A stretch of 64,000 nt of DNA from an uncultured Asticcacaulis sp. (lineage in GTDB: Bacteria; Pseudomonadota; Alphaproteobacteria; Caulobacterales; Caulobacteraceae), in assembly GCA_936940865.1 (NCBI GenBank), contig CAKZJB010000051.1, positions 62,001 through 126,000 of the forward strand, written 5' to 3'. The notes under the pieces are model-generated. The model did no database searches and had not been told where the DNA came from. It saw only the letters and a list, made by a program, of their open reading frames with translations. Of this stretch, positions 56,000 to 64,000 are shown one piece after another. The position numbers and the translations under genes were made by a program. The first letter of the stretch is position 1; the number at the start of each line of letters is the position of its first letter.

Positions 56000-58486
56000 A
56001 TGGCCGATCCGGACATCATCACAAAGACCCCGGCGCAGCTCGGCCAGATCACCGGCCTTCAGGACGGCGACCGCATCATCGTCATGCGCGACGGCGTGCC
56101 GCTGACCACGATCGACGCCCAGGTCCTGATTACGGCTGTCAACCAGGGCTTGGCCGACGGCATTGCCGCAATCGTGGGCACCACGGGTTTGACGATCGAC
56201 GAACTTCGGGTCGCGATCCAGAGCGCCGCTGCCGATGCCGAAGCGGCCGCAGCTTCCGTCGCCGGCGTCGCGAATATGGGGCTGTTCAAATCGATCCCGC
56301 TTCTCAGCGGTTATGACGCCGGTGGCATCCAGTCGATCGGCCAGGGCGACCTTGTGGTATCGACCGGGCTGACGCAGGCCAGCATTGTCTGGAATATCGA
56401 TAACGTCCAGGTCGGAGACAAGGTCACCCTGGAACTGTGTGTCGCACCGACTGAAAACGTCGTGGCCTATCTGGCCGATGGCAACTCGGCGCCGAAGGGA
56501 CCTTCGGTCGCCCTTGCGGAAGATTCCGTCTATCACGTCGTCACTCTCCAGGCGACCACAGGCATAGCCTCCCGACTGGTCCTGTTGCAAAACCCTGCGG
56601 TTCCTGGTCATCACTTCACCTTCTGGGCCAGCGGCGTCGTCGGAGACCAGGCCGCGACCGGCCTTCAGCAGAATAAGCTGCTGACCGCGCAACTGGCTCG
56701 CATGCGGGTGCTCCAGGCGGCTTTCGCTGGCGTCGAGACAGCCAGGTCGGCATTGAGCGCGCGGACGGAAGGCTTGGGCGGCATCACGGGCCAGCCGACA
56801 TCGACCAGCTACACCAACTTCACGGTCACCGACACCGGCAAGGTATCGGGAACCGCGCCCGCGGCCGCCGGCCAGGTGGCCGTGCGCTGGCCCATGAAGA
56901 TGGCGCTGGGCGAAAAGAAGACCGTGCTCTATGCCTTCACCCGGACAGGCGCAACGCTGCAGATGTTCCTGGACCATGGCGACGGCACATCGGCGACGGT
57001 CGGCGGCGCCAAGAACATGGTCGCGGATGGGAAGTTCCATCCTCAAGTGCTCGAAGCCAGCGATACGGTCCAGTACCTGGACGTCATGCAGACGACAGGC
57101 GTGCTGAGCACAATGAGCGGCCGGTTGTTGACGATCGACGGTGACATTACCGCCCTTCTGCCCAAGAATGCGCTACATGCCTTCCTGGCCATGCTGACCA
57201 GCATGTTCGCCGACAACGCCGCCCAGACGGATAGTCGCCTTAACCTGGCCGAAGCGCGGATCGCCGGCTTGATGGACAGCATGGGCGCGACAGGGCGTTT
57301 CTCGGCCGTCGGCGCCCGCAACTTCTTCCCGCGCGCGTGGACGACCACGCCCAACGCGCACAGCGTCACCCGAACGGTCCGCAATGGGACCGGCGACGCC
57401 AATAATGTCAGGGTGTTCATCGCCAACAGCATTTTGGCGACGGCCGGCGACATCCTGGCGCAGTTGCCGAACGCCAACGGCATCCGGGGCCACTATACGA
57501 TCGAGTATCCGATCGGCACGGCGCCCGTGCCGCTGAAGCGAAACGGAAGTGCCGACATCTGGTTCAAGCGCAGCGAGCTTGGCGGCTGGATCTTCCCCGA
57601 TCCCGGAGCCCTGAGCATCCCGGGTGGTGCGCTCTACAAGCGCCATGTCAGGTTCTATCCTGTCGATGACGCCGGCAATCTCCTGGCTGGCGGCACCTTG
57701 CCTTGCTCGCAATTCGCCGTCAGTACGGACCACTACAACGTCAATTCAACGGTCGACCGCACTTCGACTATCGGCGGCGAGACGGCGGCCTTCGCCGGCG
57801 GCCAGGATCTGTTCGACGGCGCCGTCGTGGCGTGCGACGAAAAAGCCTATCCGACCATCGTCGTACCGACCGACTCGCAAGGCTATGGCTTCGCGGAAAA
57901 TCTCTCCGGTACCGGCGACGCCGATGGCAATACGGGGCCGTGGGGACGCTGGTATGGCAAATACCACATGGACGCGGTCATCTTCGGCCTGCCCAGCTCC
58001 ACGCTCTCGCAATGGGCACTGTCCCTGTCCGGCCGGCTTCTGCCTTCGGTCGGCCAGTTGCTGGCCTGCATGGGACGCCACTACCAGGTTAGCCTGGGGC
58101 GCAACAGCCTGGGCGCCGGTGCGACCGCCGCCCAGATGTTGGCCCAGCTCGACTGCATCGAGGCGTATCTGATCGCCACCGGCCGCACCGGTCGATGCGC
58201 GACTGTCACGCCCCATCCGACCGCCACCACGGACAACTGGGCCAGCTTCGATCATATGACGGCTGAAACCGGCGCGATCCAGGCAGAGCGCGTTTCGTTC
58301 AACACAGCCGCGATCAGCCGCGGCGCTGTCGATTTCGGCGGACTGCTCGAAGATCCGGCGCACCCCGGATGCTGCGTCACCAACGGTGCGGCGTTCGGCT
58401 TCATGCAGGACGGCACCCACTACAACGCCGGCGGCCATGCGCTCTTTGCCAATACCGCCCCAGATCCCACTCAACTGTACACTTAG
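56000..58486 (+). CDS. Large spike/fiber-like protein with C-terminal SGNH-hydrolase-like domain
   Basis: VVPTDSQGYG (block I-like), DGTHYNAGGH (block V-like); coiled N-terminal half. Confidence 0.68.
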   Translation: MADPDIITKTPAQLGQITGLQDGDRIIVMRDGVPLTTIDAQVLITAVNQGLADGIAAIVGTTGLTIDELRVAIQSAAADAEAAAASVAGVANMGLFKSIPLLSGYDAGGIQSIGQGDLVVSTGLTQASIVWNIDNVQVGDKVTLELCVAPTENVVAYLADGNSAPKGPSVALAEDSVYHVVTLQATTGIASRLVLLQNPAVPGHHFTFWASGVVGDQAATGLQQNKLLTAQLARMRVLQAAFAGVETARSALSARTEGLGGITGQPTSTSYTNFTVTDTGKVSGTAPAAAGQVAVRWPMKMALGEKKTVLYAFTRTGATLQMFLDHGDGTSATVGGAKNMVADGKFHPQVLEASDTVQYLDVMQTTGVLSTMSGRLLTIDGDITALLPKNALHAFLAMLTSMFADNAAQTDSRLNLAEARIAGLMDSMGATGRFSAVGARNFFPRAWTTTPNAHSVTRTVRNGTGDANNVRVFIANSILATAGDILAQLPNANGIRGHYTIEYPIGTAPVPLKRNGSADIWFKRSELGGWIFPDPGALSIPGGALYKRHVRFYPVDDAGNLLAGGTLPCSQFAVSTDHYNVNSTVDRTSTIGGETAAFAGGQDLFDGAVVACDEKAYPTIVVPTDSQGYGFAENLSGTGDADGNTGPWGRWYGKYHMDAVIFGLPSSTLSQWALSLSGRLLPSVGQLLACMGRHYQVSLGRNSLGAGATAAQMLAQLDCIEAYLIATGRTGRCATVTPHPTATTDNWASFDHMTAETGAIQAERVSFNTAAISRGAVDFGGLLEDPAHPGCCVTNGAAFGFMQDGTHYNAGGHALFANTAPDPTQLYT

Positions 58487-58494
58487 AGGACTTG

Positions 58495-58992
58495 ATGCTT
58501 ACCTATCTCTTCAATTTCCTCGGCCTTCAGCCCACCGGGAATGGTCCGCAAAAGCGGATGTTCCTGGCTGGAGCCAACGAGGTCGTGGAAGGTGTCGTCG
58601 TCGTCGGCGACGACGGCAATCCGCTCGTTCGCGGCTCGACCGGCCACGACTATACGGCCAATCCGCCAGCAATCCCGAATATCGGCCAGAACTTCGCCAA
58701 CGCTGGGCCGTTTGCCAATTACGTCCTGGTCGCCACCGTAGCCGCCAACCCGTCGCGGGTCTCAATCGACATCGAGAACATGACCGGCGCACAGATTGCC
58801 GTGGTCCGTGATGACGGCACGGCAGCCAACAACGCCGCGCCGGTTGCAGCCTCGGTGTTCGCCCTGGCCGGCGGCGCGGCCGCGGGGCAGCAGGGCGGCA
58901 GCTGGTCGTCGACCACCTTCCGCGGCCGTCTGCAAATCTTTGCGCCTGCGGCCTTGGCCGGCAGCGCTTTCGTCTCGATCATGGAGGACTAA
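58495..58992 (+). CDS. Hypothetical virion-associated protein
   Basis: ATG 58495, Ala/Gly-rich beta-type sequence, between two SGNH-like genes. Confidence 0.6.
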   Translation: MLTYLFNFLGLQPTGNGPQKRMFLAGANEVVEGVVVVGDDGNPLVRGSTGHDYTANPPAIPNIGQNFANAGPFANYVLVATVAANPSRVSIDIENMTGAQIAVVRDDGTAANNAAPVAASVFALAGGAAAGQQGGSWSSTTFRGRLQIFAPAALAGSAFVSIMED

Positions 58993-58993
58993 G

Positions 58994-60352
58994 TTGAAAT
59001 CGTTTCTTGCCCGTCTTCTGCTGGCCGTAACGCTGATTGTCAGCGTCGCCATCGGCGATTCAGCCCTTGCGGGCGGCTCCGGCACATCGGCGCCTCCGCT
59101 GTCGTCGGCGACCATTAAGGCCGCCGGCGGCCTCCTGTTCCGCGACCCGCGCAACCTTCGCTACCCGGTGTCATGCCGCAACGGCTTGATGACGGGCACC
59201 AACGCCAGTTATTCGCAATATGCGATGTCCAACCGGCGCATAAAGCGCAATGGAAAGGTCGCGGTTACCGACCTGCAGGCAGCGATCGGCAACTGGTACG
59301 TCAACAGCGCCTATGCCGTGACGAACGGTCCCAACCGGATCAAGGTCAATTACTCGATCCAGTATCCCCGATCGGGCGGCAAGCAATATCCCTTCTACGT
59401 TAATGGAAGTCGGGACATCTACATCGAGCCAGGCCAGACCGTCCGGGCTGTGGAGCCCACCGGCCTTGTCATCCCCCAATTCGCCAACTTCTACGTCCTG
59501 GAATACGTCACCGCGGTGGACTCGGCCGGCAACCAACTGACCTCCGGCACGTTCCCGTCCGGCCGGTTTACTATCGGGGTCAGCGGCGGCGTGGAAAAAC
59601 AGGCGTTCAACGCCGCTGCCACGGACAAGACGCTGACCCAGGATGGCGAGACGACCGCCATCGTCACCCAGTATAACCTTTTCGATGCGCTCTTGCTGAG
59701 CGGCAAACCGCTATACAGCAATGTTTCAGCTCCAAGCTACGTCCTTGCGGGCGACAGCATTATGTTCGGCCGCCGCGAGGAAGACGCCACCAGCTCGGAT
59801 TCCGACGGCAACGTCGGTCCCATGGAGCGGGCCGTTTGTGCTTCAGGGAACGCCTATGGCGCCATCAATCTTGGCGTCAGCGGCACCAAAGCCAGCGATT
59901 TCAAGGCCATCACGACGGGCAGCAACACCCAGATCGTCGATCTTCTTCGCGATGTCGGGACTCATGTGATCGACGAGTTCGCGGTCAACGATCTTTCGGG
60001 ATCGGCGACGGCGGCACAGCTCGAGTCGGACCAAAACACGATTGGCGACTGGTTCCGAAACACCATGGGCATCCGGCCGATCCTGACCACGGCAACGCCG
60101 GTTGCCTCGAGTATCAGCGTCACCAACTCGGTCTACAACCCGAAGCGCGTGACTTACAATGCGTGGGTTCGTTCGCGATCCTATTCGTCCTCCTTTGTGT
60201 CGTACATCGAACTGTCTGACGTGTACGAGACGGTTAGGGATAGCGGTCTCTGGGGATCTTCGTCCTGGACGACCGACTTTATCCATCCGAACGCGACGTC
60301 AAACGCGCTCGTCCCGACCGCTGTCGGTGACGTTGGACAATACGCGCAGTAA
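58994..60352 (+). CDS. SGNH/GDSL hydrolase with N-terminal signal peptide, TTG start
   Basis: MKSFLARLLLAVTLIVSVAIGDSALAGG; GDSIMFG, NLGVSGTKASDF, EFAVNDL, DFIHPNA blocks; GGAGG upstream. Confidence 0.72.
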   Translation: MKSFLARLLLAVTLIVSVAIGDSALAGGSGTSAPPLSSATIKAAGGLLFRDPRNLRYPVSCRNGLMTGTNASYSQYAMSNRRIKRNGKVAVTDLQAAIGNWYVNSAYAVTNGPNRIKVNYSIQYPRSGGKQYPFYVNGSRDIYIEPGQTVRAVEPTGLVIPQFANFYVLEYVTAVDSAGNQLTSGTFPSGRFTIGVSGGVEKQAFNAAATDKTLTQDGETTAIVTQYNLFDALLLSGKPLYSNVSAPSYVLAGDSIMFGRREEDATSSDSDGNVGPMERAVCASGNAYGAINLGVSGTKASDFKAITTGSNTQIVDLLRDVGTHVIDEFAVNDLSGSATAAQLESDQNTIGDWFRNTMGIRPILTTATPVASSISVTNSVYNPKRVTYNAWVRSRSYSSSFVSYIELSDVYETVRDSGLWGSSSWTTDFIHPNATSNALVPTAVGDVGQYAQ

Positions 60353-62140
60353 ATGCCTGTCAGCCTTCAGCCCCTTAAGCCGAAAGACGCGCTTGCCTAC
60401 TTCCGGCAGAAGGGGCTGAGGACCAGCTTTGCCTATCAGGACGTCTGGCAGGACGAGCATGCCAAGGCCTTCACCGTCGCCAAGGCGATGTCGATGGATG
60501 TCCTGATGGACATTCGCGACGCGCTCGATTCGGCCATGGCGGACGGCAAGACCTTCGAGCAGTTCAAAAAGGAGCTGGCGCCGATCCTCCAGGCCAAGGG
60601 CTGGTGGGGCAAGAAGGAGATGCTTGATCCGCTCACCGGCGAAAAGAAGCTGGTCCAGCTGGGCTCCGATCGGCGCCTAAGGGTCATCTTCAATACCAAT
60701 ATGCGGACGGCCTATAACGTCGGTAACTGGCAACGCAGCTGGGCCACGCGCGCCAGTTTCCCCTATCTCATCTACCACCACGCGGACGGCGAGAAGTTTC
60801 CGCGTCCCGAGCATGTAGCCTGGGACGGCGTCTGTCTGCCGATCGAGCACCCGTTCTGGAAGACGCATTATCCGCAGTGCGCCTGGGGCTGTAAGTGTTC
60901 GACGGAATCCGTCTCGAAGCAGATGCTGGTCGACCGTAAGCTGTCGGTCACTAAGGAAGCCGATATAGCGCGCTTCCCCATGAAGGAATACGTGAATCCC
61001 AGGACCGGGGAGGTCAGCCAGGTTGAGCAGGGCATCGACCCCGCCTGGAACTACAACCCCGGCCAGTCGCCGCTGAAGGGTCTGACGCCACGGCCGGCGC
61101 CGCCGACGCCGGGTGCGCCGCCGCTGGCCGTGCCGCCTCAGCCGCCCACGGATCTCGCCAAGCCATCGGCTACGCCGGCGCCGGCAGCCAAGCCGGCCGA
61201 GACGGCGGCGCCGGCGGCCGAGGTTCAACCTGCGGCCAAGCCGATCGAGACCGCGGTCGAAGGTTTCCTTCAGGTCTTCGATGCCGCTGCCCAGGACAAA
61301 ATAGTCACCGACCGGACGGGCTGGCCCTTGCCGATCGGGCGCGACCTCTTCACCACCACGGACGGCCGGCTGCGGTCGCCGCAATCCGCTCTCGTGCCGT
61401 GGCTGCCTGTGGTGGGACGGGCGTTGAAGGAATACGACCAGGTCGCATGGCACTGGCGCCCGCCGGCGGTGCCGAGCTTTCAGCCGGCCGAGATCCGCGC
61501 GGTCCTGGATGACGCGCAGAAGGGCGTTGACTCACGCCTGGTGGCGCGCTTTGGCAAGGTCCAGGACTGGCTGGTCAAGGTCGCCAAGGATCATGGCCAG
61601 GCGCTCCAGGACTTCGATTATTCGCTGCCGGCGTCCGAGGCGCGGCATATCCTGCTGCGCCACGGTGACGCCGTCGTGGAGGCGGAGCGCAAGCAGGTGG
61701 CTGTGACCCCGGCCGACATCGAGGCGCTGCCTGACCTGGTGGCCAAGGCGAGCCATGTCATCTTCGGCCGCGTGACTAACAAGGGACTGCCGGCCGTCAT
61801 CTTCATCACGCCGAAAGCGGACCTGGTCTATCTGATTGTGATGGAGGTTCGCGCGCGGCGTTGGCAACTGGCAGCGAAGACGATGCGAAAATACCCCGCC
61901 ATAGCCGATGTCAACCGAGCGATCGGTTCCGTCGGCCCCAACGTGCTAAACGATGGCGGGGCTAATGACGGTATAGTCGATATCGCCGCGCTCGGCAAGG
62001 CAGCGACCAAGCTTCCCCGCGACGAGCTGGTCAGGCGCTACAGCAAGCGGCTTGACAAGTTCCTGATCACCGTCGATTTTGCCCGCGACACATGGACCTA
62101 TGATGTCCAGCCCGCTAAGCCGCCCTTAAAGCGGCCTTAA
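60353..62140 (+). CDS. MuF/gp30-like head morphogenesis protein with Pro/Ala-rich linker and C-terminal nuclease-like extension
   Basis: MRTAYNVGNWQRSWATRASFPYLIYHHADGEKFPRPEHVAWDG...HYPQCAWGCKCS MuF core; linker 61080-61260; C-terminal ARHILLRHG and SHVIFGRVTNKGLPAVIFITPKADLVYLIVMEV. Confidence 0.88.
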   Translation: MPVSLQPLKPKDALAYFRQKGLRTSFAYQDVWQDEHAKAFTVAKAMSMDVLMDIRDALDSAMADGKTFEQFKKELAPILQAKGWWGKKEMLDPLTGEKKLVQLGSDRRLRVIFNTNMRTAYNVGNWQRSWATRASFPYLIYHHADGEKFPRPEHVAWDGVCLPIEHPFWKTHYPQCAWGCKCSTESVSKQMLVDRKLSVTKEADIARFPMKEYVNPRTGEVSQVEQGIDPAWNYNPGQSPLKGLTPRPAPPTPGAPPLAVPPQPPTDLAKPSATPAPAAKPAETAAPAAEVQPAAKPIETAVEGFLQVFDAAAQDKIVTDRTGWPLPIGRDLFTTTDGRLRSPQSALVPWLPVVGRALKEYDQVAWHWRPPAVPSFQPAEIRAVLDDAQKGVDSRLVARFGKVQDWLVKVAKDHGQALQDFDYSLPASEARHILLRHGDAVVEAERKQVAVTPADIEALPDLVAKASHVIFGRVTNKGLPAVIFITPKADLVYLIVMEVRARRWQLAAKTMRKYPAIADVNRAIGSVGPNVLNDGGANDGIVDIAALGKAATKLPRDELVRRYSKRLDKFLITVDFARDTWTYDVQPAKPPLKRP

Positions 62141-62152
62141 GCCCGGCCCGAT

Positions 62153-62177
62153 GGTGCACCGGTGCACCATAGATAGC
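62153..62177 (+). promoter_or_regulatory. Candidate late-promoter control element, copy 2 (PI position)
   Basis: GGTGCACCGGTGCACCATAGATAGC; palindrome extends to 20 bp here (ATGGTGCACCGGTGCACCAT). Confidence 0.75.
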
Positions 62178-62196
62178 CTTCGTCACCCCCCGTAAC

Positions 62197-63270
62197 TTGG
62201 CCCCACTCGCAACTGAGCTAGGGGCTTTGACCGTCGTGCCTAAGGGGGCTTCCCGTGAAGATCTGATCGTTTGTGCTTCGGCCGTCCCTGTGGCGGCCGA
62301 AAACGGTCAACCGCTGACGCGCATCCGGCTTCTTCCCGCCGGCGCGGTCAAGCTGAAGGACAGCCGCGGCCCCTACCAATGCGATCCGAGGACTGTCGTC
62401 GCGGCGGCGAAAGCTTACTGGGGCGGCGAGGAAATGCCGCTCGATTACGACCACCAGACCATGGCGACCGCCATGAAGGGCGGCCAGGGCGGCGTAGCGC
62501 CCGCCTCGGCCTGGGTAAAGCCCGCCAATCTGACGGCTGAAGCTGACGGCGTTTACGCGAACGACATCGAATGGACGGCCGCGGCGGCCGCCGCGATCCA
62601 AGCCAAAGAATACAAGTATTTCAGTCCGCTCTTCGCGGTCTCGAAAACGGGCCAGGTCACCGGTCTATTCGGTGGCAGCCTGACCAACGACCCGGCGATC
62701 GGCGGCTTGACTTCCGTCGCCGCGTCCCGCTTCCACCCAAAACAGGAACCCGAAATGGACCTCGCTGCAATTGCGGCTGCGGTCGGCCTTGCCGCGACAG
62801 CGACCGAGGCCGAAATCATCGCCGCCGCCTCGGCGCAGGCAAGCCAACTGGCTCAGCTGCGCACCACCCTCGGCGCGAAGGACGGCGACACATTCGAAAC
62901 CGTCGTCGCGGCCGCCGCCAAGAAAGTCGCCGGCGCCGGCGATGTCATCGTGCCGGCCTCGGCCTGGCAGGACGCGCAAACGCGCCTCGCCGCCCTGGAA
63001 GGCGACAAGGCCGTCGCGGCCGTCGATCAGGCCATCAAGGATGGCAAGATCGTCCCGGCGAGCCGGCAGCCCATGGTCGACTGGGCTCGGCGCGACCTCC
63101 CCAAGTTCCAGGAATATCTCGCCACGGCTCCGGTCATCGTCGGGGCGGGCTCGGTGACCTCCGGCCAAGCGCCGGAGGGCTCGGCCGAGTCCAAGCTGAC
63201 GGCCGATGAGCTGGTCGCCGCCTCGGCGCTCGGCATGACGGCCGAACAGTATCTGGCCGGAAAGGAGTGA
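62197..63270 (+). CDS. Mu I-like prohead protease, with probable internal scaffold start at 62755
   Basis: GAVKLKDSRGPYQCDP, EEMPLDYDHQTM, EYKYFSPLFAVSKTGQVTGLFGGSLTNDPAIGGL; TTG or a slightly downstream start. Confidence 0.88.
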   Translation: MAPLATELGALTVVPKGASREDLIVCASAVPVAAENGQPLTRIRLLPAGAVKLKDSRGPYQCDPRTVVAAAKAYWGGEEMPLDYDHQTMATAMKGGQGGVAPASAWVKPANLTAEADGVYANDIEWTAAAAAAIQAKEYKYFSPLFAVSKTGQVTGLFGGSLTNDPAIGGLTSVAASRFHPKQEPEMDLAAIAAAVGLAATATEAEIIAAASAQASQLAQLRTTLGAKDGDTFETVVAAAAKKVAGAGDVIVPASAWQDAQTRLAALEGDKAVAAVDQAIKDGKIVPASRQPMVDWARRDLPKFQEYLATAPVIVGAGSVTSGQAPEGSAESKLTADELVAASALGMTAEQYLAGKE

Positions 63271-63277
63271 TCGAACC

Positions 63278-63697
63278 ATGACCGCTCTTACCGCAGGCCG
63301 CAAAATCCAACGCCGCGAAAACCGCAACTTCAATTATCCGGTCGCCGCCGGCGTCAAGATTTTTCCCGGCGCCCTGGTTGTCATCACGACCGGTGGCTAC
63401 GCACGCCCGGCTCGTACCAACACGACCGACAAGGTCGTCGGCGTCGCCGAACAGCTGGCCGACAACACGAACGGCGCCAATGGCGATATTCGTGTCAAGA
63501 CCGTGGCTGGCACCTTCAATTTCGTCAACTCGACCGCTGGCGATGCCATCGCGCTCGGTAACGTCGGCGACCCCGCCTACGTCGTGGACGACCAGACCGT
63601 CGCCCTGACGTCGAACACCAACACCCGTATCACCGCCGGCAAGATCATCGACGTCGATAGCGACGGCGTCTGGGTCAATGTCGGCCCCGGCCGCTAA
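63278..63697 (+). CDS. Mu gp33-like / DUF2190-type capsid-associated protein
   Basis: Position between protease and gpT; IFPGALVVITTGGYARPA and Gly-rich beta pattern. Confidence 0.72.
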   Translation: MTALTAGRKIQRRENRNFNYPVAAGVKIFPGALVVITTGGYARPARTNTTDKVVGVAEQLADNTNGANGDIRVKTVAGTFNFVNSTAGDAIALGNVGDPAYVVDDQTVALTSNTNTRITAGKIIDVDSDGVWVNVGPGR

Positions 63698-63712
63698 GCG
63701 AGGAGCTTAAAA

Positions 63713-64000
63713 ATGTTAGTCACTCAAGCCTCGCTCGAAGCCCTGCGGGTCGGGTTCAATTCCCGGTTCAAACAGGGGCTGAGCGCCACGCCCACTGGCT
63801 TTGCGGCCCTGGCGACGACAATCCCGTCGACGACCAAGATCCAGACCTACGGCTGGCTCAATGCGTTCCCGCAGTGGCGCGAATGGATCGGCGAACGTCG
63901 CCTGAAGTCGTTCTCGGAGCGCGTCTACACCCTTCTGAACAGGAAGTGGGAAATGAGCGGGGAAATCCCGCTCGACGACATCCGCGACGACAACCTCGGT
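63713..64000 (+). CDS. Mu gpT-like major head protein (truncated by window end)
   Basis: MLVTQASLEALRVGFNSRFKQGLSATPTGFAALATTIPSTTKIQTYGWLNAFPQWREWIGERRLKS is the gpT family start. Confidence 0.92.
   Translation, partial: MLVTQASLEALRVGFNSRFKQGLSATPTGFAALATTIPSTTKIQTYGWLNAFPQWREWIGERRLKSFSERVYTLLNRKWEMSGEIPLDDIRDDNLG

Larger units (their letters stand above)
36020..64000 (+). mobile_element. Mu-like transposable prophage, left end within about 36.02-36.41 kb, right end beyond the window
   Basis: Collinear Mu-type order: repressor, Ner-like, MuA, MuB, GemA, Mor/C, endolysin, Rz/Rz1, gp25-gp30-like, protease/scaffold, gp33/gpT-like. Exact left terminus not determined. Confidence 0.93.

Noticed and set aside
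42667-57046. Antisense ORFs 42667-43983 (-), 44425-45447 (-), 55637-57046 (-) in the prophage
   Set aside because: Opposite MuA, MuB and the spike gene; no initiation signals or family motifs.
1-64000. CRISPR array or rRNA operon
   Set aside because: No regularly spaced 24-40-bp direct repeats and no rRNA signature sequences were seen.

Overview
The window is high-GC alphaproteobacterial DNA, probably Caulobacteraceae-like, in two parts. (1) About 1-35.75 kb is chromosomal. It holds a hexuronate/pectin catabolism region (kdgK, TonB-dependent receptor, FAH-family hydratase, kduD, kduI, uxaC, LacI regulator, uxaA, a UxuB/UxaB-like dehydrogenase, carboxylesterase, and a distant GH28 polygalacturonase), a molybdopterin cluster (moaA-moaB-moeA), a Kdo cluster (kdsD-kdsB-kdsA), membrane/transport genes, a second TonB-dependent receptor and tRNA-Gly(CCC). 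A palindrome, TGACACCGGTGTCA, recurs about ten times near the pectin genes and defines a putative regulon. (2) From about 36.0-36.4 kb to the window end lies a Mu-like transposable prophage: S24 repressor, Ner-like, ParB-like, DNA methyltransferase, MuA, MuB, GemA, Mor/C-like activator, endolysin, nested Rz/Rz1, TraR/DksA, gp25-gp30-like genes, protease/scaffold and major head protein. The prophage right end is outside the window. The strongest finding is a 25-bp identical palindromic element (GGTGCACCGGTGCACCATAGATAGC) present twice, exactly where Mu places its late promoters Plys and PI. Others are a four-gene cassette with two paralogous SGNH hydrolases (one with a signal peptide) between portal and MuF genes, a MuF protein with a nuclease-like C-terminal extension, a LexA-box-preceded small gene beside a cleavable repressor, and a phage-wide GGGCTTAAG repeat family. 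All calls come from reading the sequence; no database search or computation was run.
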